64,000 bases of DNA from Salinarimonas sp046292825 (lineage in GTDB: Bacteria > Pseudomonadota > Alphaproteobacteria > Rhizobiales > Beijerinckiaceae): NCBI RefSeq assembly GCF_046292825.1, contig NZ_JBKBQG010000017.1, positions 18,593 through 82,592 of the forward strand. Reading direction: 5' to 3'. The notes beneath the pieces are model-generated. The model ran no database searches. It worked only from the letters and a program-made list of their open reading frames with translations, and was not told the origin of the DNA. The translations under genes were made by a program, and so were the position numbers. This document shows, one piece after another, positions 34,951-43,452 of this stretch. Position 1 is the first letter of the stretch. Every line of letters begins with the position of its first letter.

Positions 34951-37227
34951 GTGAGCGCTTCCCCCGCCGCTTCCGACCGCGTCGATTATTCCGCCTTCGT
35001 CACGCCCGGCCAGGACGGCCGCGGCCAGCTCGATCTCGCCATCGACGGCATCACCTGCGCCGCCTGCATCCGCGAGATCGAGGAGGGCGTCGCCGGCCTG
35101 CCCGGGCTCGCGACGGCACGCCTCAATTATTCGATGCGCCGCCTGCGCCTGACCCTCGACGGACAGGCCGTGGACCCGACGCCCGTCGTCGAGCGGCTCG
35201 AGCGGCTCGGCTACCGCGCCTATCCCTTCACGACCTCGCGCGAGGAGGAGATCGAGGCGGCCGAGACGAAGGACCTGCTGAAGCGCCTCGGCGTCGCGGC
35301 CTTCGCGACCATGAACATCATGCTGCTCTCGGTGTCGATCTGGTCGGGCAACGTGTCCGACATCGATTCGGAGACGCGCGACCTCTTCCACTGGATCTCG
35401 GCGCTCATCGCGATCCCGACGGTCGCCTATTCCGGCCAGCCCTTCTTCCGCTCGGCGATCCGCTCGATCAAGGCGCGCGCGCTCGGCATGGACGTGCCGA
35501 TCTCGATCGGCGTGACCCTGGCGGTGGGCATCTCCGTCTACGAGACGCTGCATTCGGCGACCCACGCCTATTTCGATTCGGCCGTGATGCTGCTCGCGTT
35601 CCTGCTCGCCGGGCGCGTGCTCGATCAGGCGATGCGCAAGCGCACCCGCGCGGTCGCGGGCAATCTCATCGCGCTGCGCGGCGACACGGCGCGGCGCGTC
35701 GATGCCGATGGCGGCATCACCGAGGTCCCGGTCCTCGCGATCAAGGCGGGGGACCGCGTCGCGGTGCGCCCCGGCGATCGGATCGCGATCGACGGCATCG
35801 TGGAGGAGGGCGCCTCGGAGGTCGATGCGAGCCTCGTCACCGGCGAGACGGCGCGCGAGCCCGTGGCGCGCGGCGCCCAGGTCCATTCGGGCACGCTCAA
35901 CGTGACGGGCGCGCTCGTGGTGCGCGCGACCGCCGCCGCCGAGAGCTCGCTCGTCGCCGAGGTCAACAAGCTCCTCGACGCCGCGCTCGTGCAGAAATCG
36001 GCCTATGTCCGCATCGCCGACCGCGCCGCCCAGCTCTATTCCCCCGTCGTCCACGCGACGGCGCTCCTGACCGCGATCGGCTGGGTGCTGTGGGGGGCGG
36101 ACGTCCATTTCGCGGTGATCACGGCGGTGGCGGTGCTCATCATCACCTGCCCCTGCGCGCTCGGCCTCGCCGTGCCGGCGGTGCAGGTCGTCGTTTCGGG
36201 AGCGCTGTTCAAGGCGGGGGTTCTCGTCGGGGCGGGCGACGGCATCGAGCGGATCGCGGCCTGCGACACGGTCGTCCTCGACAAGACCGGCACGCTCACG
36301 ACCCCCGAGGCGCGCATCGCCAACCGCGCGGGGCTCCCCGACGATCTCCTGCGCGACGCCGCCCGCCTCGCCCAGACCTCGAGCCACCCCCTCGCCAAGG
36401 CGCTCGGCCTGTCCCTGTCGCGCGAGGGGCTCGACACGAGCGCGCTCGCCGACGCGCGCGAGGAGCCGGGGCAGGGGGTCGAGGCGATGGTCGACGGCAC
36501 CCGTCTGCGGCTCGGATCGCCCGCCTTCTGCGGGGCCGAGATCGAGGCCGCGATCGCGCTCGCGGAAGACCCGGACGCGACCGCGATCGCGATCCGTCGC
36601 GGCGACCGCGTCGCGGTCGTGACGTTGCGCCAGACGCTCAAGGTCGACGCGGCCGAGACCGTCGCCGCCCTGAAGGCGCAGGGCCTGCACGTGATGATCG
36701 TCTCGGGCGATCGCGCGGGCCCCGTCGCGCGCGCGGCCTCCGCCGTCGGGATCGCCGATTGGCACGCCGGCGCCAAGCCCGCCGACAAGACGGCGATCAT
36801 CGAGGCCCTGAAGGCGCAGGGGCGGCACGTGCTGATGGTCGGCGACGGCCTCAACGACGCGCCCGCGCTCGCCGCCGCTCACGCCTCGCTCTCGCCGATC
36901 TCGGCCTCGCACATCGCGCAGACCTGCGCCGACGCGATCGTGCTCGGCGAGCGCCTCGCGCCGGTGTCGGAGGCGGTGCGCCTGTCCCGGCGGGCGCTTC
37001 GGATCATGCGCGAGAATCTCTGGATCTCGACGATCTACAATCTGATCGCCGTGCCGATCGCGGTCGCGGGCTTCGTCACGCCGTTGATCGCGGCGCTCGC
37101 GATGTCCGGCTCGTCGGTGATCGTGACGGTGAACGCGCTGCGCGCGCAGGGCGGCTCCGCCCCGGCGCCGACGCCCGCCCGCGCGGCACCGGCGCCCGCG
37201 CCACGTCTGAAGGAGGTGCGCCCGTGA
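34951..37227 (+). CDS. ccoI: Copper-transporting P-type ATPase CcoI
   Basis: CcoI (FixI) exports copper for the CuB site of the cbb3 oxidase. The 758-residue protein starts with GTG at 34951. It has one heavy-metal-binding domain (GITCAACIREIE, C36/C39), the transmembrane CPC motif (C400-P-C402), phosphorylation site DKTGTLT (D444), HP motif SSHPLAKALG and the hinge VGDGLNDAPALAAAHA. This domain order is standard. Its last codon overlaps the ccoS start. Confidence 0.95.
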   Translation: MSASPAASDRVDYSAFVTPGQDGRGQLDLAIDGITCAACIREIEEGVAGLPGLATARLNYSMRRLRLTLDGQAVDPTPVVERLERLGYRAYPFTTSREEEIEAAETKDLLKRLGVAAFATMNIMLLSVSIWSGNVSDIDSETRDLFHWISALIAIPTVAYSGQPFFRSAIRSIKARALGMDVPISIGVTLAVGISVYETLHSATHAYFDSAVMLLAFLLAGRVLDQAMRKRTRAVAGNLIALRGDTARRVDADGGITEVPVLAIKAGDRVAVRPGDRIAIDGIVEEGASEVDASLVTGETAREPVARGAQVHSGTLNVTGALVVRATAAAESSLVAEVNKLLDAALVQKSAYVRIADRAAQLYSPVVHATALLTAIGWVLWGADVHFAVITAVAVLIITCPCALGLAVPAVQVVVSGALFKAGVLVGAGDGIERIAACDTVVLDKTGTLTTPEARIANRAGLPDDLLRDAARLAQTSSHPLAKALGLSLSREGLDTSALADAREEPGQGVEAMVDGTRLRLGSPAFCGAEIEAAIALAEDPDATAIAIRRGDRVAVVTLRQTLKVDAAETVAALKAQGLHVMIVSGDRAGPVARAASAVGIADWHAGAKPADKTAIIEALKAQGRHVLMVGDGLNDAPALAAAHASLSPISASHIAQTCADAIVLGERLAPVSEAVRLSRRALRIMRENLWISTIYNLIAVPIAVAGFVTPLIAALAMSGSSVIVTVNALRAQGGSAPAPTPARAAPAPAPRLKEVRP

Positions 37228-37391
37228 ACGTGCTCGTCTATCTCCTGCCGGTCGCGCTCGGCCTCGGCTTCCTCGGCCTCGCCGCCTTCCTCTGGTCGAT
37301 GCGCACGGGCCAATACGAGGATCTCGAGGGCGCGGCTTTGCGCGTCCTCGACGACGACGATCTGCCGGAGGGCCGCGAGCCCGATCGGTGA
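37224..37391 (+). CDS. ccoS: cbb3 oxidase assembly protein CcoS
   Basis: CcoS is a 55-residue protein with one membrane helix (LVYLLPVALGLGFLGLAAFLW) followed by the family pattern SMRTGQYEDLEGAALRVLDDDD. The GTG at 37224 overlaps the ccoI stop and has AAGGAGG upstream. CcoS is needed for cofactor insertion into the cbb3 oxidase. It completes the ccoGHIS operon. Confidence 0.94.
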   Translation: MNVLVYLLPVALGLGFLGLAAFLWSMRTGQYEDLEGAALRVLDDDDLPEGREPDR

Positions 37392-37407
37392 GAATTCGGC
37401 GGCGCGC

Positions 37408-38415
37408 TCAGCCTGCGCTTGCCCCCTCCCAGAGCACCACCCCGTCGAAGGCGAAGACCGTCTCGCCGTGCTGGTTGACGCCCTCGTTGCGCTGAAACAC
37501 GAGCCCCCAGCCCGGGCGCGAGCCGCTCGGGCGGGTCTGGGTGATGGTGGAGGCGTAGGTGATCACGTCGCCGGCATAGACGGGCCGCGTCCAGGCGAGA
37601 TTGCGGAAGCCAGGCGAGGGGCCGAGCGCCGGAACGTGCAGGCCCGCTTCGCGCGCGGCCTCGGCGGCGCGGGTGCGATGATCGACCATCGCCCGCATCC
37701 AGCCGGCGCCCGTATGCCAGCCCGACGCGCAGAGCTTGCCGAAATGGCTCGCGGCCGCCGCATCGGGATCGACGTGAAAGGGTTGCGGATCGAATTGCCG
37801 CGCATAGGCGACGATCTCGTCCGCCTCGAAGCGGCGCGCGCCCAGAACGACGCGCTCGCCGGGAACGAGCGCCTCGAAGGGCAGGAGCGGCGCGGCGGGG
37901 GAGGGGGCGGGCACGCGATCGGCGGGGGCGTGCGGCACGCTCGGTGCCGGCGGCTCGGCGCCGCGGCGGGCGAAGAGGATCCAGTTCGTCTGCTCGAGGA
38001 TGCGGGTGCCGGCATCGTCGTCGAGGTGGAAGCGGAAGCGCACGAGGCCGCGATCGGGCCGCGAGCGCGAGGCGCGGGTCTCGAGCACCTCGTGGCCGCC
38101 CGAGAGGACGGCGCCGGGCCGCAGCGGCGCCCGCCAGCGCACCTCCTCGATGCCCGGCGAGCCCATCGAGGCGGCGCGCAGGATGAAGCCGTCGGAGAGC
38201 ATGCGCATCAGGAGCGCGCAGGTATGCCAGCCCGACGCGATCAGCCCGCCCGCCATGCTCGCCCGCCCCGCCTCCTCGTCGAGATGGAAGCCCTGCGGGT
38301 CGAACTCGCGCGCGAAGGCGACGATCTCCGCGCGGCTCACCGGGCGCGGCTCGTAGGAGAGCCGATCGCCGGGCCGGAAATCCTCGAAATGGAGATCGGA
38401 TGTCTCGCTTCCCAT
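37408..38415 (-). CDS. Double-hotdog MaoC family dehydratase
   Basis: The 335-residue protein consists of two MaoC-like hotdog repeats joined by a Pro/Ala linker (about 160-180). Each repeat has the same landmarks: FAREFDPQGFHLDEE ... SGWHTCALLMRML, and YARQFDPQPFHVDPD ... SGWHTGAGWMRAM. The Asp-Pro-x-x-x-His pattern matches the hydratase active-site dyad. Such proteins hydrate enoyl-CoAs, but the true substrate is unclear. The start (MGSETSDLHFEDFRPGD) has only a weak ribosome site. It is convergent with ccoS, 16 bases away, and three C repeats lie upstream. Confidence 0.82.
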   Translation of the reverse strand: MGSETSDLHFEDFRPGDRLSYEPRPVSRAEIVAFAREFDPQGFHLDEEAGRASMAGGLIASGWHTCALLMRMLSDGFILRAASMGSPGIEEVRWRAPLRPGAVLSGGHEVLETRASRSRPDRGLVRFRFHLDDDAGTRILEQTNWILFARRGAEPPAPSVPHAPADRVPAPSPAAPLLPFEALVPGERVVLGARRFEADEIVAYARQFDPQPFHVDPDAAAASHFGKLCASGWHTGAGWMRAMVDHRTRAAEAAREAGLHVPALGPSPGFRNLAWTRPVYAGDVITYASTITQTRPSGSRPGWGLVFQRNEGVNQHGETVFAFDGVVLWEGASAG

Positions 38416-38487
38416 CGCGCGCTCGCCTCGTCTGGTGTCCGGCGGCGACCTTAGGCGAAGAGGAGGGCGCCGGGGAGTGCGCGGAAT

Positions 38488-38616
38488 CCCTCCCGGAGGG
38501 GAGGGTGGACACGCGAGGGGAGCGAGCGTGGCCGGATAGAGATTTTCCTTCATGCGCCGGGCCCCACCCGACCCCTGTCGCTTCGCTCCAGGGGCCACCC
38601 TCCCCTGCGGGGAGGG
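38488..38616. repeat. Dispersed repeat family C, copy 4
   Basis: The first of three consecutive C elements. It is about 129 bp, shorter in its left arm than the others, with palindromic ends ccctcccggaggggaggg and ccctcccctgcggggaggg. It lies in the 580-bp gap between the MaoC gene and amtB. Confidence 0.85.
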
Positions 38617-38630
38617 AGGGGCGCGCGCAT

Positions 38631-38774
38631 CCCTCCCCGGAGGGGAGGGTGGACTTGCGAGGCGAAGCCGAGAAAGGCCGGGTGGGGCCCGGGTGGAGGA
38701 TTATCCTCCAAGTGTCGGGCCCCACCCGACCCCTGTCGCTCCGCTCCAGGGGCCACCCTCCCCTACGGGGAGGG
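38631..38774. repeat. Dispersed repeat family C, copy 5
   Basis: The second of the three tandem C elements, 144 bp, in the same orientation, starting 14 bases after the previous one. The central pairing gtggggcccgg/cgggccccac is intact. Confidence 0.88.
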
Positions 38775-38787
38775 AGGGGCGCGAAAT

Positions 38788-38932
38788 CCCTCCCCGTAGG
38801 GGAGGGTGGACTTGCGAGGCGATAGCCGAGAAAGGCCGGGTGGGGCCCGGGTGGAGAATTCGCGTCGAGCCACGGGCCCCACCCGACCCCTGTCGCTTTC
38901 GCTCCAGGGGCCACCCTCCCCTGCGGGGAGGG
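38788..38932. repeat. Dispersed repeat family C, copy 6
   Basis: The third of the tandem C elements, 145 bp, ending about 60 bases before the amtB stop. With copies 4 and 5 it occupies most of 38416-38995, which has no gene. Confidence 0.88.
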
Positions 38933-38995
38933 ATGAACGGAAAACGCCGCGCCCGGGGGGGGGCGGCGGCTCGATGTTTGCAATTCCGGTTCGGA

Positions 38996-40357
38996 TCAGG
39001 CGCGGCCGGCGCCGGCGAACTCGGGATAGGCCTCCACACCGACCTCGTGCTTGTCGAGGCCGACGCGCTCCTCTTCCTTGGAGACGCGCACGCCCATCGT
39101 GAGCTTCAGCGCGTACCAGACGATGGCGGACGCGACGACCGTGAAGGCGCCGTAGGCGAGAACGCCGATCGCCTGCACGCTGAAATACGTGTCGGCGTTC
39201 GAGATCGGAACCGCCATCGTGCCCCAGATGCCGGCGAAGAGGTGGACCGGGATCGCGCCGACCACGTCGTCGATCTTCAGCTTGTCGAGGAGCGGCACCG
39301 CGAAGACCACGATCGCGCCGCCGATCGCGCCGACGAAGATCGCGACCGGCACGGACGGCGCCAGCGGCTCGGCGGTGATCGCGACGAGGCCCGCGAGCGC
39401 GCCGTTGAGCGCGATGGTCAGGTCGACCTTCTTGTAGATCGCCTGGCAGAGCAGCATCGCGGTGACGACGCCCGCCGCCGCGGCGAGGTTGGTGTTGACG
39501 AAGATGCGGGCGACGGACGAGGCGTCCTCGATCGTGCCCATCGCGAGCTGCGAGCCGCCGTTGAAGCCGAACCAGCCGAGCCACAGGATGAAGGTGCCGA
39601 GCGTGGCGAGCGGCATCGAGGAACCCGGCAGCGGGTTGACGCGGCCTTCCGCCGAGTACTTGTCGGCACGCGCGCCGATGATGAGCGCGCCGGTGAGCGC
39701 CGCCCAGCCGCCGACCGAGTGCACCAGCGTCGAGCCGGCGAAATCGGAGAAGCCCATCTCGTAGAGCCAGCCCTCGCCCCACTGCCAGGAGCCGGTGATC
39801 GGGTAGAGCACGCCCGTCAGGATCGCGACGAAGATGAGGAACGGCCACAGCTTCGTGCGCTCGGCGATGGTGCCGGACACGATCGAGGCGGTGGTCGCGG
39901 CGAACACCATCTGGAAGAACCAGTCGGAAGCCGCGGCGTAATCGCCCGTGTCGAGCGCCGGATCGGGAATGTCCTTCGGGATCGGCGTGCCGAAGAAGCC
40001 GCCGCCGACGCCCTCGTACATGAGGTTGTAGCCGATCACCCAGAACATCAGGCCCGCGATCGAATAGAGGGCGATGTTCTTCAGGCACTGCATGGAGACG
40101 TTCTTCGAGCGCACCATGCCGGCCTCGAGCATGGCGAAGCCCGCGGCCATCCACATCACGAGGAAGCCGCCGATGAGGAAGAGGAGCGTGTTGAAGACGA
40201 ACTGGCCGTCGGCCGGCACGGCGGTCGACGCGGCGACCTCGACGGCCTCCTCGACGACCTCGGCGCCCGGAACGACGTCCTGGGCGACGGCCGCCGTGGC
40301 GAGGATCGCGAGGGCGGCGGTCGCGCCGATCGCCCGAGTCAGGATGGAAGACGACAT
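38996..40357 (-). CDS. amtB: Ammonium transporter AmtB
   Basis: AmtB conducts ammonia across the inner membrane. The 453-residue protein has a signal peptide (LTRAIGATAALAILATAAVAQD), then eleven helices with family motifs: FWVIGYNLMYEG, TIAERTKLWPFLIF, DFAGSTLVHSVGGWAALTGALIIGAR, WLGWFGFNGGSQLA and the pore His regions. The ATG at 40357 lies 38 bases after glnK, so the two are an operon, as usual. GlnK would block the pore when nitrogen is plentiful. Confidence 0.96.
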   Translation of the reverse strand: MSSSILTRAIGATAALAILATAAVAQDVVPGAEVVEEAVEVAASTAVPADGQFVFNTLLFLIGGFLVMWMAAGFAMLEAGMVRSKNVSMQCLKNIALYSIAGLMFWVIGYNLMYEGVGGGFFGTPIPKDIPDPALDTGDYAAASDWFFQMVFAATTASIVSGTIAERTKLWPFLIFVAILTGVLYPITGSWQWGEGWLYEMGFSDFAGSTLVHSVGGWAALTGALIIGARADKYSAEGRVNPLPGSSMPLATLGTFILWLGWFGFNGGSQLAMGTIEDASSVARIFVNTNLAAAAGVVTAMLLCQAIYKKVDLTIALNGALAGLVAITAEPLAPSVPVAIFVGAIGGAIVVFAVPLLDKLKIDDVVGAIPVHLFAGIWGTMAVPISNADTYFSVQAIGVLAYGAFTVVASAIVWYALKLTMGVRVSKEEERVGLDKHEVGVEAYPEFAGAGRA

Positions 40358-40395
40358 GCGAAAACTCCTGCGATGGTTCGGGGCGAGCGGGCGCG

Positions 40396-40734
40396 TCAGA
40401 GCGCGTCCGCGTCGGTCTCGCCGGTGCGGATCCGGACCGCCTTCTCCAGCGGCATGACGAAGATCTTGCCGTCGCCGATCTGGCCGGTGCGGGCGGCAGC
40501 CGCGATCGCCTCGACGGCGGGCGCGACGAGATCGGCGGAGACCGCGACCTCGATCTTGATCTTCGGCAGGAAGCTCACGGCGTATTCGGCGCCGCGATAG
40601 ATCTCCGTGTGTCCCTTCTGCCGACCGTAACCTTTGACCTCGGTGACGGTCAGGCCGTGCACGCCGAGAGCGGTGAGCGCGTCGCGCACCTCCTCGAGCT
40701 TGAACGGCTTGATCACAGCCATCACGATCTTCAT
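40396..40734 (-). CDS. glnK: Nitrogen regulatory protein P-II (GlnK)
   Basis: This 112-residue PII protein senses 2-oxoglutarate and ATP/ADP and gates AmtB. It has the T-loop GYGRQKGHTEIYRGAEY with uridylylation Tyr51, the B-loop TGQIGDGKIFV and the C-terminal RIRTGETDADAL. The ATG at 40734 follows AAGGGGG. It lies downstream of a candidate sigma-54 promoter at 40833-40848, matching expected control by NtrC under nitrogen limitation. Confidence 0.96.
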   Translation of the reverse strand: MKIVMAVIKPFKLEEVRDALTALGVHGLTVTEVKGYGRQKGHTEIYRGAEYAVSFLPKIKIEVAVSADLVAPAVEAIAAAARTGQIGDGKIFVMPLEKAVRIRTGETDADAL

Positions 40735-40832
40735 GGGCAAGCCCCCTTGCATGCCGACCTGCTCGACGCCTGTCGACCGGTTGCGCGAACCCGGGGCCGC
40801 GAGCGGACCCGTCGGGTGTCGGGCGGCTCCCA

Positions 40833-40848
40833 ATCAAAGGGCGTGCCA
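40833..40848 (-). promoter_or_regulatory. Candidate sigma-54 promoter for glnK-amtB
   Basis: On the reverse strand TGGCACG-CCCT-TTGAT matches the RpoN consensus TGGCACG-N4-TTGCW with one mismatch in the -12 element (A for C) and correct spacing. It would place the start about 85 bases before glnK. The mismatch is in a conserved position, so strength is uncertain; no clear NtrC sites were found. Confidence 0.5.
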
Positions 40849-41205
40849 AGACCGGGGGGTTGGGTGAATAAATTGTTGCGACGCGAAAGCGAGAGCCCCG
40901 CGCCCATGGCTGCGCCTCGGCTCGGCCATGCGTGTTTCTCCTGATGCGCGACCCGGCTGACCGCTGGTTCAGGCCGGTGGAACGGCGCGCGATCGAGCAG
41001 AATGCACAAAGCACAGGCAATAACGATGCGGAGCGCCTCGCCTGCCTGCAAAGCGAGCAGATTCCGTGGCCCTCGCCGATGCACCTCGTGCCCCGCTCGC
41101 CCGCGATCTTTCGCCAGGGCATCCGCACGAGCACGGATGCGCGCCCGTCGTGGTCCCGTCACGACGGGCCGCTAGGCCGGCTGTCGGGGAAGAAGGAGAC
41201 GCGGG
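40849..41205. other. Gene-free divergent region upstream of glnK and the MaoC-FabI gene
   Basis: About 357 bp between the glnK promoter and the forward MaoC-FabI fusion. It includes an AT-richer patch (gaataaattgttgcg near 40866-40880). I see no gene, repeat or clear operator; upstream activator sites for glnK could lie here. Confidence 0.4.
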
Positions 41206-42501
41206 ATGACGGACGAGACGAGCCGACGGGAGCCGGACGCGGCGCGCGCGGACGCGCTCCTGAGAAACCGCACCTTCGACGAACTCGCGATCGGCGAGGA
41301 GGCGCAGGTCACGCGCGTCCTGACGGGACGCGACATCGCGCTCTTCGCCATCGTGTCGGGCGACGTGAACCCGGCCCATCTCGACCCGGCATTCGCGGCG
41401 AGCGACCTCTTCCACGACATCGTCGCGCACGGCATGTGGGCGGGCGGGCTGATCTCGGCGGTGCTCGGCACGCGGCTCCCGGGGCCGGGCACGATCTATC
41501 TCGGCCAGGACCTGCGTTTCCGGCGCCCGGTGAAGGTCGGCGACGCGATCACGACGCGGGTGCGGCTCGTGGAGAAGCGCGCGGAGAAGGCCGTGTGCGT
41601 GTTCGCGTGCGTCTGCGTGAACCAGCACGGCGAGAACGTCGTGACCGGCACGGCCGAGGTGATCGCGCCGACGCAGAGCCTCGTCGTGCCCCGCCCGCAC
41701 CTGCCCTCGGTGAGCCTCCACGAGGGCGGGCCCGATCCCTTCGATCTCGCCGGCAAGAAGGGGCTCGTCGTCGGCATCGCCAACGACCAATCGATCGCCC
41801 ATGGCTGCGCGCGCGCCTTCCGGGCGGCCGGGGCCGACCTCGCGCTGACCTATCTGAACGAGAAGGCGCGGCCGCATGTCGAGCCCTGCGCGCAGGCCCT
41901 CGGCGCCGACCTCTTCCTGCCCTGCGACGTGCGCGAGGAGGGGCAGCTCGAAGCCGTCTTCGAGGCGATCCGCGCGCGCTGGGGGCGGCTCGATTTCGTG
42001 CTGCACGCGATCGCCTTCGCCCCGCGCGAGGACCTGCACGGCCGCGTGGTCGACGCCTCCGCGGCCGGGTTCGGGCTCGCGATGGACGTCTCCTGCCATT
42101 CCTTCATCCGCATGGCGCGTCTCGCCGAGCCCCTCATGCAAGCCGGCGGGACGCTGCTCACGGTGACCTTCTACGGCTCCGAACGCGTGGTCGACCGCTA
42201 CAATCTCATGGGGCCGGTCAAGGCCGCGCTCGAGAGCTCGGTCCGCTATCTCGCCGCCGAGCTCGGCCCGAAGGGCATCCGCGCGCACGCCCTCTCGCCG
42301 GGGCCGATCCGCACGCGCGCGGCGAGCGGCATCGACCGGTTCGACGCCCTCCTCGCCGCCGCCGCCGAGAAGGCGCCGCAGCACCACCTCGCCGATATCG
42401 ACGACGTCGGCGCGCTCGCCCGCTTCCTCGTCTCGGACGCCGCACGGCGGATCACGGGAACGGTGATCCCGGTCGACGGAGGCGCGCACGTGATGGGGTG
42501 A
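41206..42501 (+). CDS. MaoC hydratase-FabI enoyl reductase fusion
   Basis: The 431-residue protein joins two fatty-acid domains. Residues about 20-155 are a MaoC/PhaJ hotdog (IVSGDVNPAHLDPAFA...IVAHGMWAGGLISAVLGTRLPGPGTIYL), which would hydrate or dehydrate 3-hydroxyacyl groups. Residues about 178-431 are a FabI-type SDR (GKKGLVVGIANDQSIAHGCARAF, LHAIAFAPREDL, ALSPGPIRTRAASGI). Y332 and K339 fit the FabI Y-x6-K dyad; the other FabI active-site Tyr position is Phe in TFYGSE. A dehydratase plus enoyl reductase would do consecutive steps. A GGAGACGCGGG precedes the ATG. The carrier (ACP or CoA) is unknown. Confidence 0.85.
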   Translation: MTDETSRREPDAARADALLRNRTFDELAIGEEAQVTRVLTGRDIALFAIVSGDVNPAHLDPAFAASDLFHDIVAHGMWAGGLISAVLGTRLPGPGTIYLGQDLRFRRPVKVGDAITTRVRLVEKRAEKAVCVFACVCVNQHGENVVTGTAEVIAPTQSLVVPRPHLPSVSLHEGGPDPFDLAGKKGLVVGIANDQSIAHGCARAFRAAGADLALTYLNEKARPHVEPCAQALGADLFLPCDVREEGQLEAVFEAIRARWGRLDFVLHAIAFAPREDLHGRVVDASAAGFGLAMDVSCHSFIRMARLAEPLMQAGGTLLTVTFYGSERVVDRYNLMGPVKAALESSVRYLAAELGPKGIRAHALSPGPIRTRAASGIDRFDALLAAAAEKAPQHHLADIDDVGALARFLVSDAARRITGTVIPVDGGAHVMG

Positions 42502-42557
42502 GGCGGGAGCGGGCCCGCGCTCTCCTTCCCTTGGGAGTTTGAAAATCTTTCGTTGCG

Positions 42558-42739
42558 GTGTCATCCCGGACGCCGAAGGCGATCCGGGACCCATACCCGC
42601 AACGCATCAGTCGCAGCCTGTAGGCTGCGTTTCTCCGACGATAGCTGCCCGACGGTAGCGGAACGAGCGCGGCATGCGCGCTCGGGGTTGTCGTCGAGGT
42701 TATGGGTCCCGGGTCCGCTTCGCGGCCCGCGATGACAAC
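42558..42739. repeat. Dispersed repeat family A, copy 2
   Basis: A 182-bp element from gtgtcatcccggacgcc to the complementary right end gcccgcgatgacaac. It is in the opposite orientation to the copy at 5283. It fills the convergent gap between the MaoC-FabI gene and thpR. Confidence 0.85.
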
Positions 42740-42789
42740 CTCCGAACGATTCACGAACGCCGAGGTGAAGCAGAGCGGCGCCGTCCTCC

Positions 42790-43329
42790 TCACTCCGCGA
42801 GCGGATAAGCCGCCTCGACGACGTACGGTCCGCCGCCGGTGCCGGGTTTGGCCGAGAACACCGCGATGCGGTCGACGGCGAAACGCAGCGGCGGCAGCGG
42901 TTCTCGGACGGCGATCCAGGCCGCGACGGCGCGTGCGTCGACGCCGCGCATGCGCGCGAGCGTCACGTGCGGCACGAATTTGCGCGTCTCGGGCGCGAGC
43001 CCGGCGCGGCGCGCGAGCCGCTCGACCTCGCTTTGCAGATCGGCGAGTTCGCGATCGGCGGGCAGAGTCGCGATGAGCGCATGCGGCTTGTCGCCCCCGA
43101 AGCTCGCGAGGGCGTCGATCGCGAGCGCGATCGGCTCGCGCGGGCGCCGCTCCGCGAGGGCGGCGTAGAGGTCGTCCGCCACGTCGCCGTCGACGTCGCC
43201 GACGAAGCGGAGCGTGACGTGCAGATCCTCCCGCGCCACGAAGCGGGCGCCCTCGAGGCCTCCGGCGAGGCCGGAGAGCGTCTCGGCGACAGGCTCGGGC
43301 AGCTCGAGCCCCACGAACAGCCGGGGCAT
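42790..43329 (-). CDS. thpR: RNA 2',3'-cyclic phosphodiesterase (ThpR)
   Basis: A 179-residue 2H phosphoesterase. The two catalytic motifs are HVTLRFVGDV (about residue 37) and HVTLARM (about residue 122). The start PRLFVGLELPEPV and the end FAVDRIAVFSAKPGTGGGPYVVEAAYPL match the LigT/ThpR family, which opens 2',3'-cyclic phosphates and can ligate tRNA halves in vitro. GAGGAG precedes the ATG at 43329. It is divergent from a DUF2336 gene. Confidence 0.92.
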   Translation of the reverse strand: MPRLFVGLELPEPVAETLSGLAGGLEGARFVAREDLHVTLRFVGDVDGDVADDLYAALAERRPREPIALAIDALASFGGDKPHALIATLPADRELADLQSEVERLARRAGLAPETRKFVPHVTLARMRGVDARAVAAWIAVREPLPPLRFAVDRIAVFSAKPGTGGGPYVVEAAYPLAE

Positions 43330-43452
43330 GATGCGTCTCCTCTCGTCTGCACAACTCGTATGCGCGCGACGCCCGCATGATTCGCCGACGATTTCACGTT
43401 TCTTCAAGACATTCGATGCGATTTTTCCAGTGCATTTGTGAAAAGGCGTGCG

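Noticed and set aside
38488..38932. Tandem repeats that might be a CRISPR array
   Set aside because: The units are about 130-145 bp with palindromic ends and no short unique spacers; the same unit recurs elsewhere singly. No cas genes are present.
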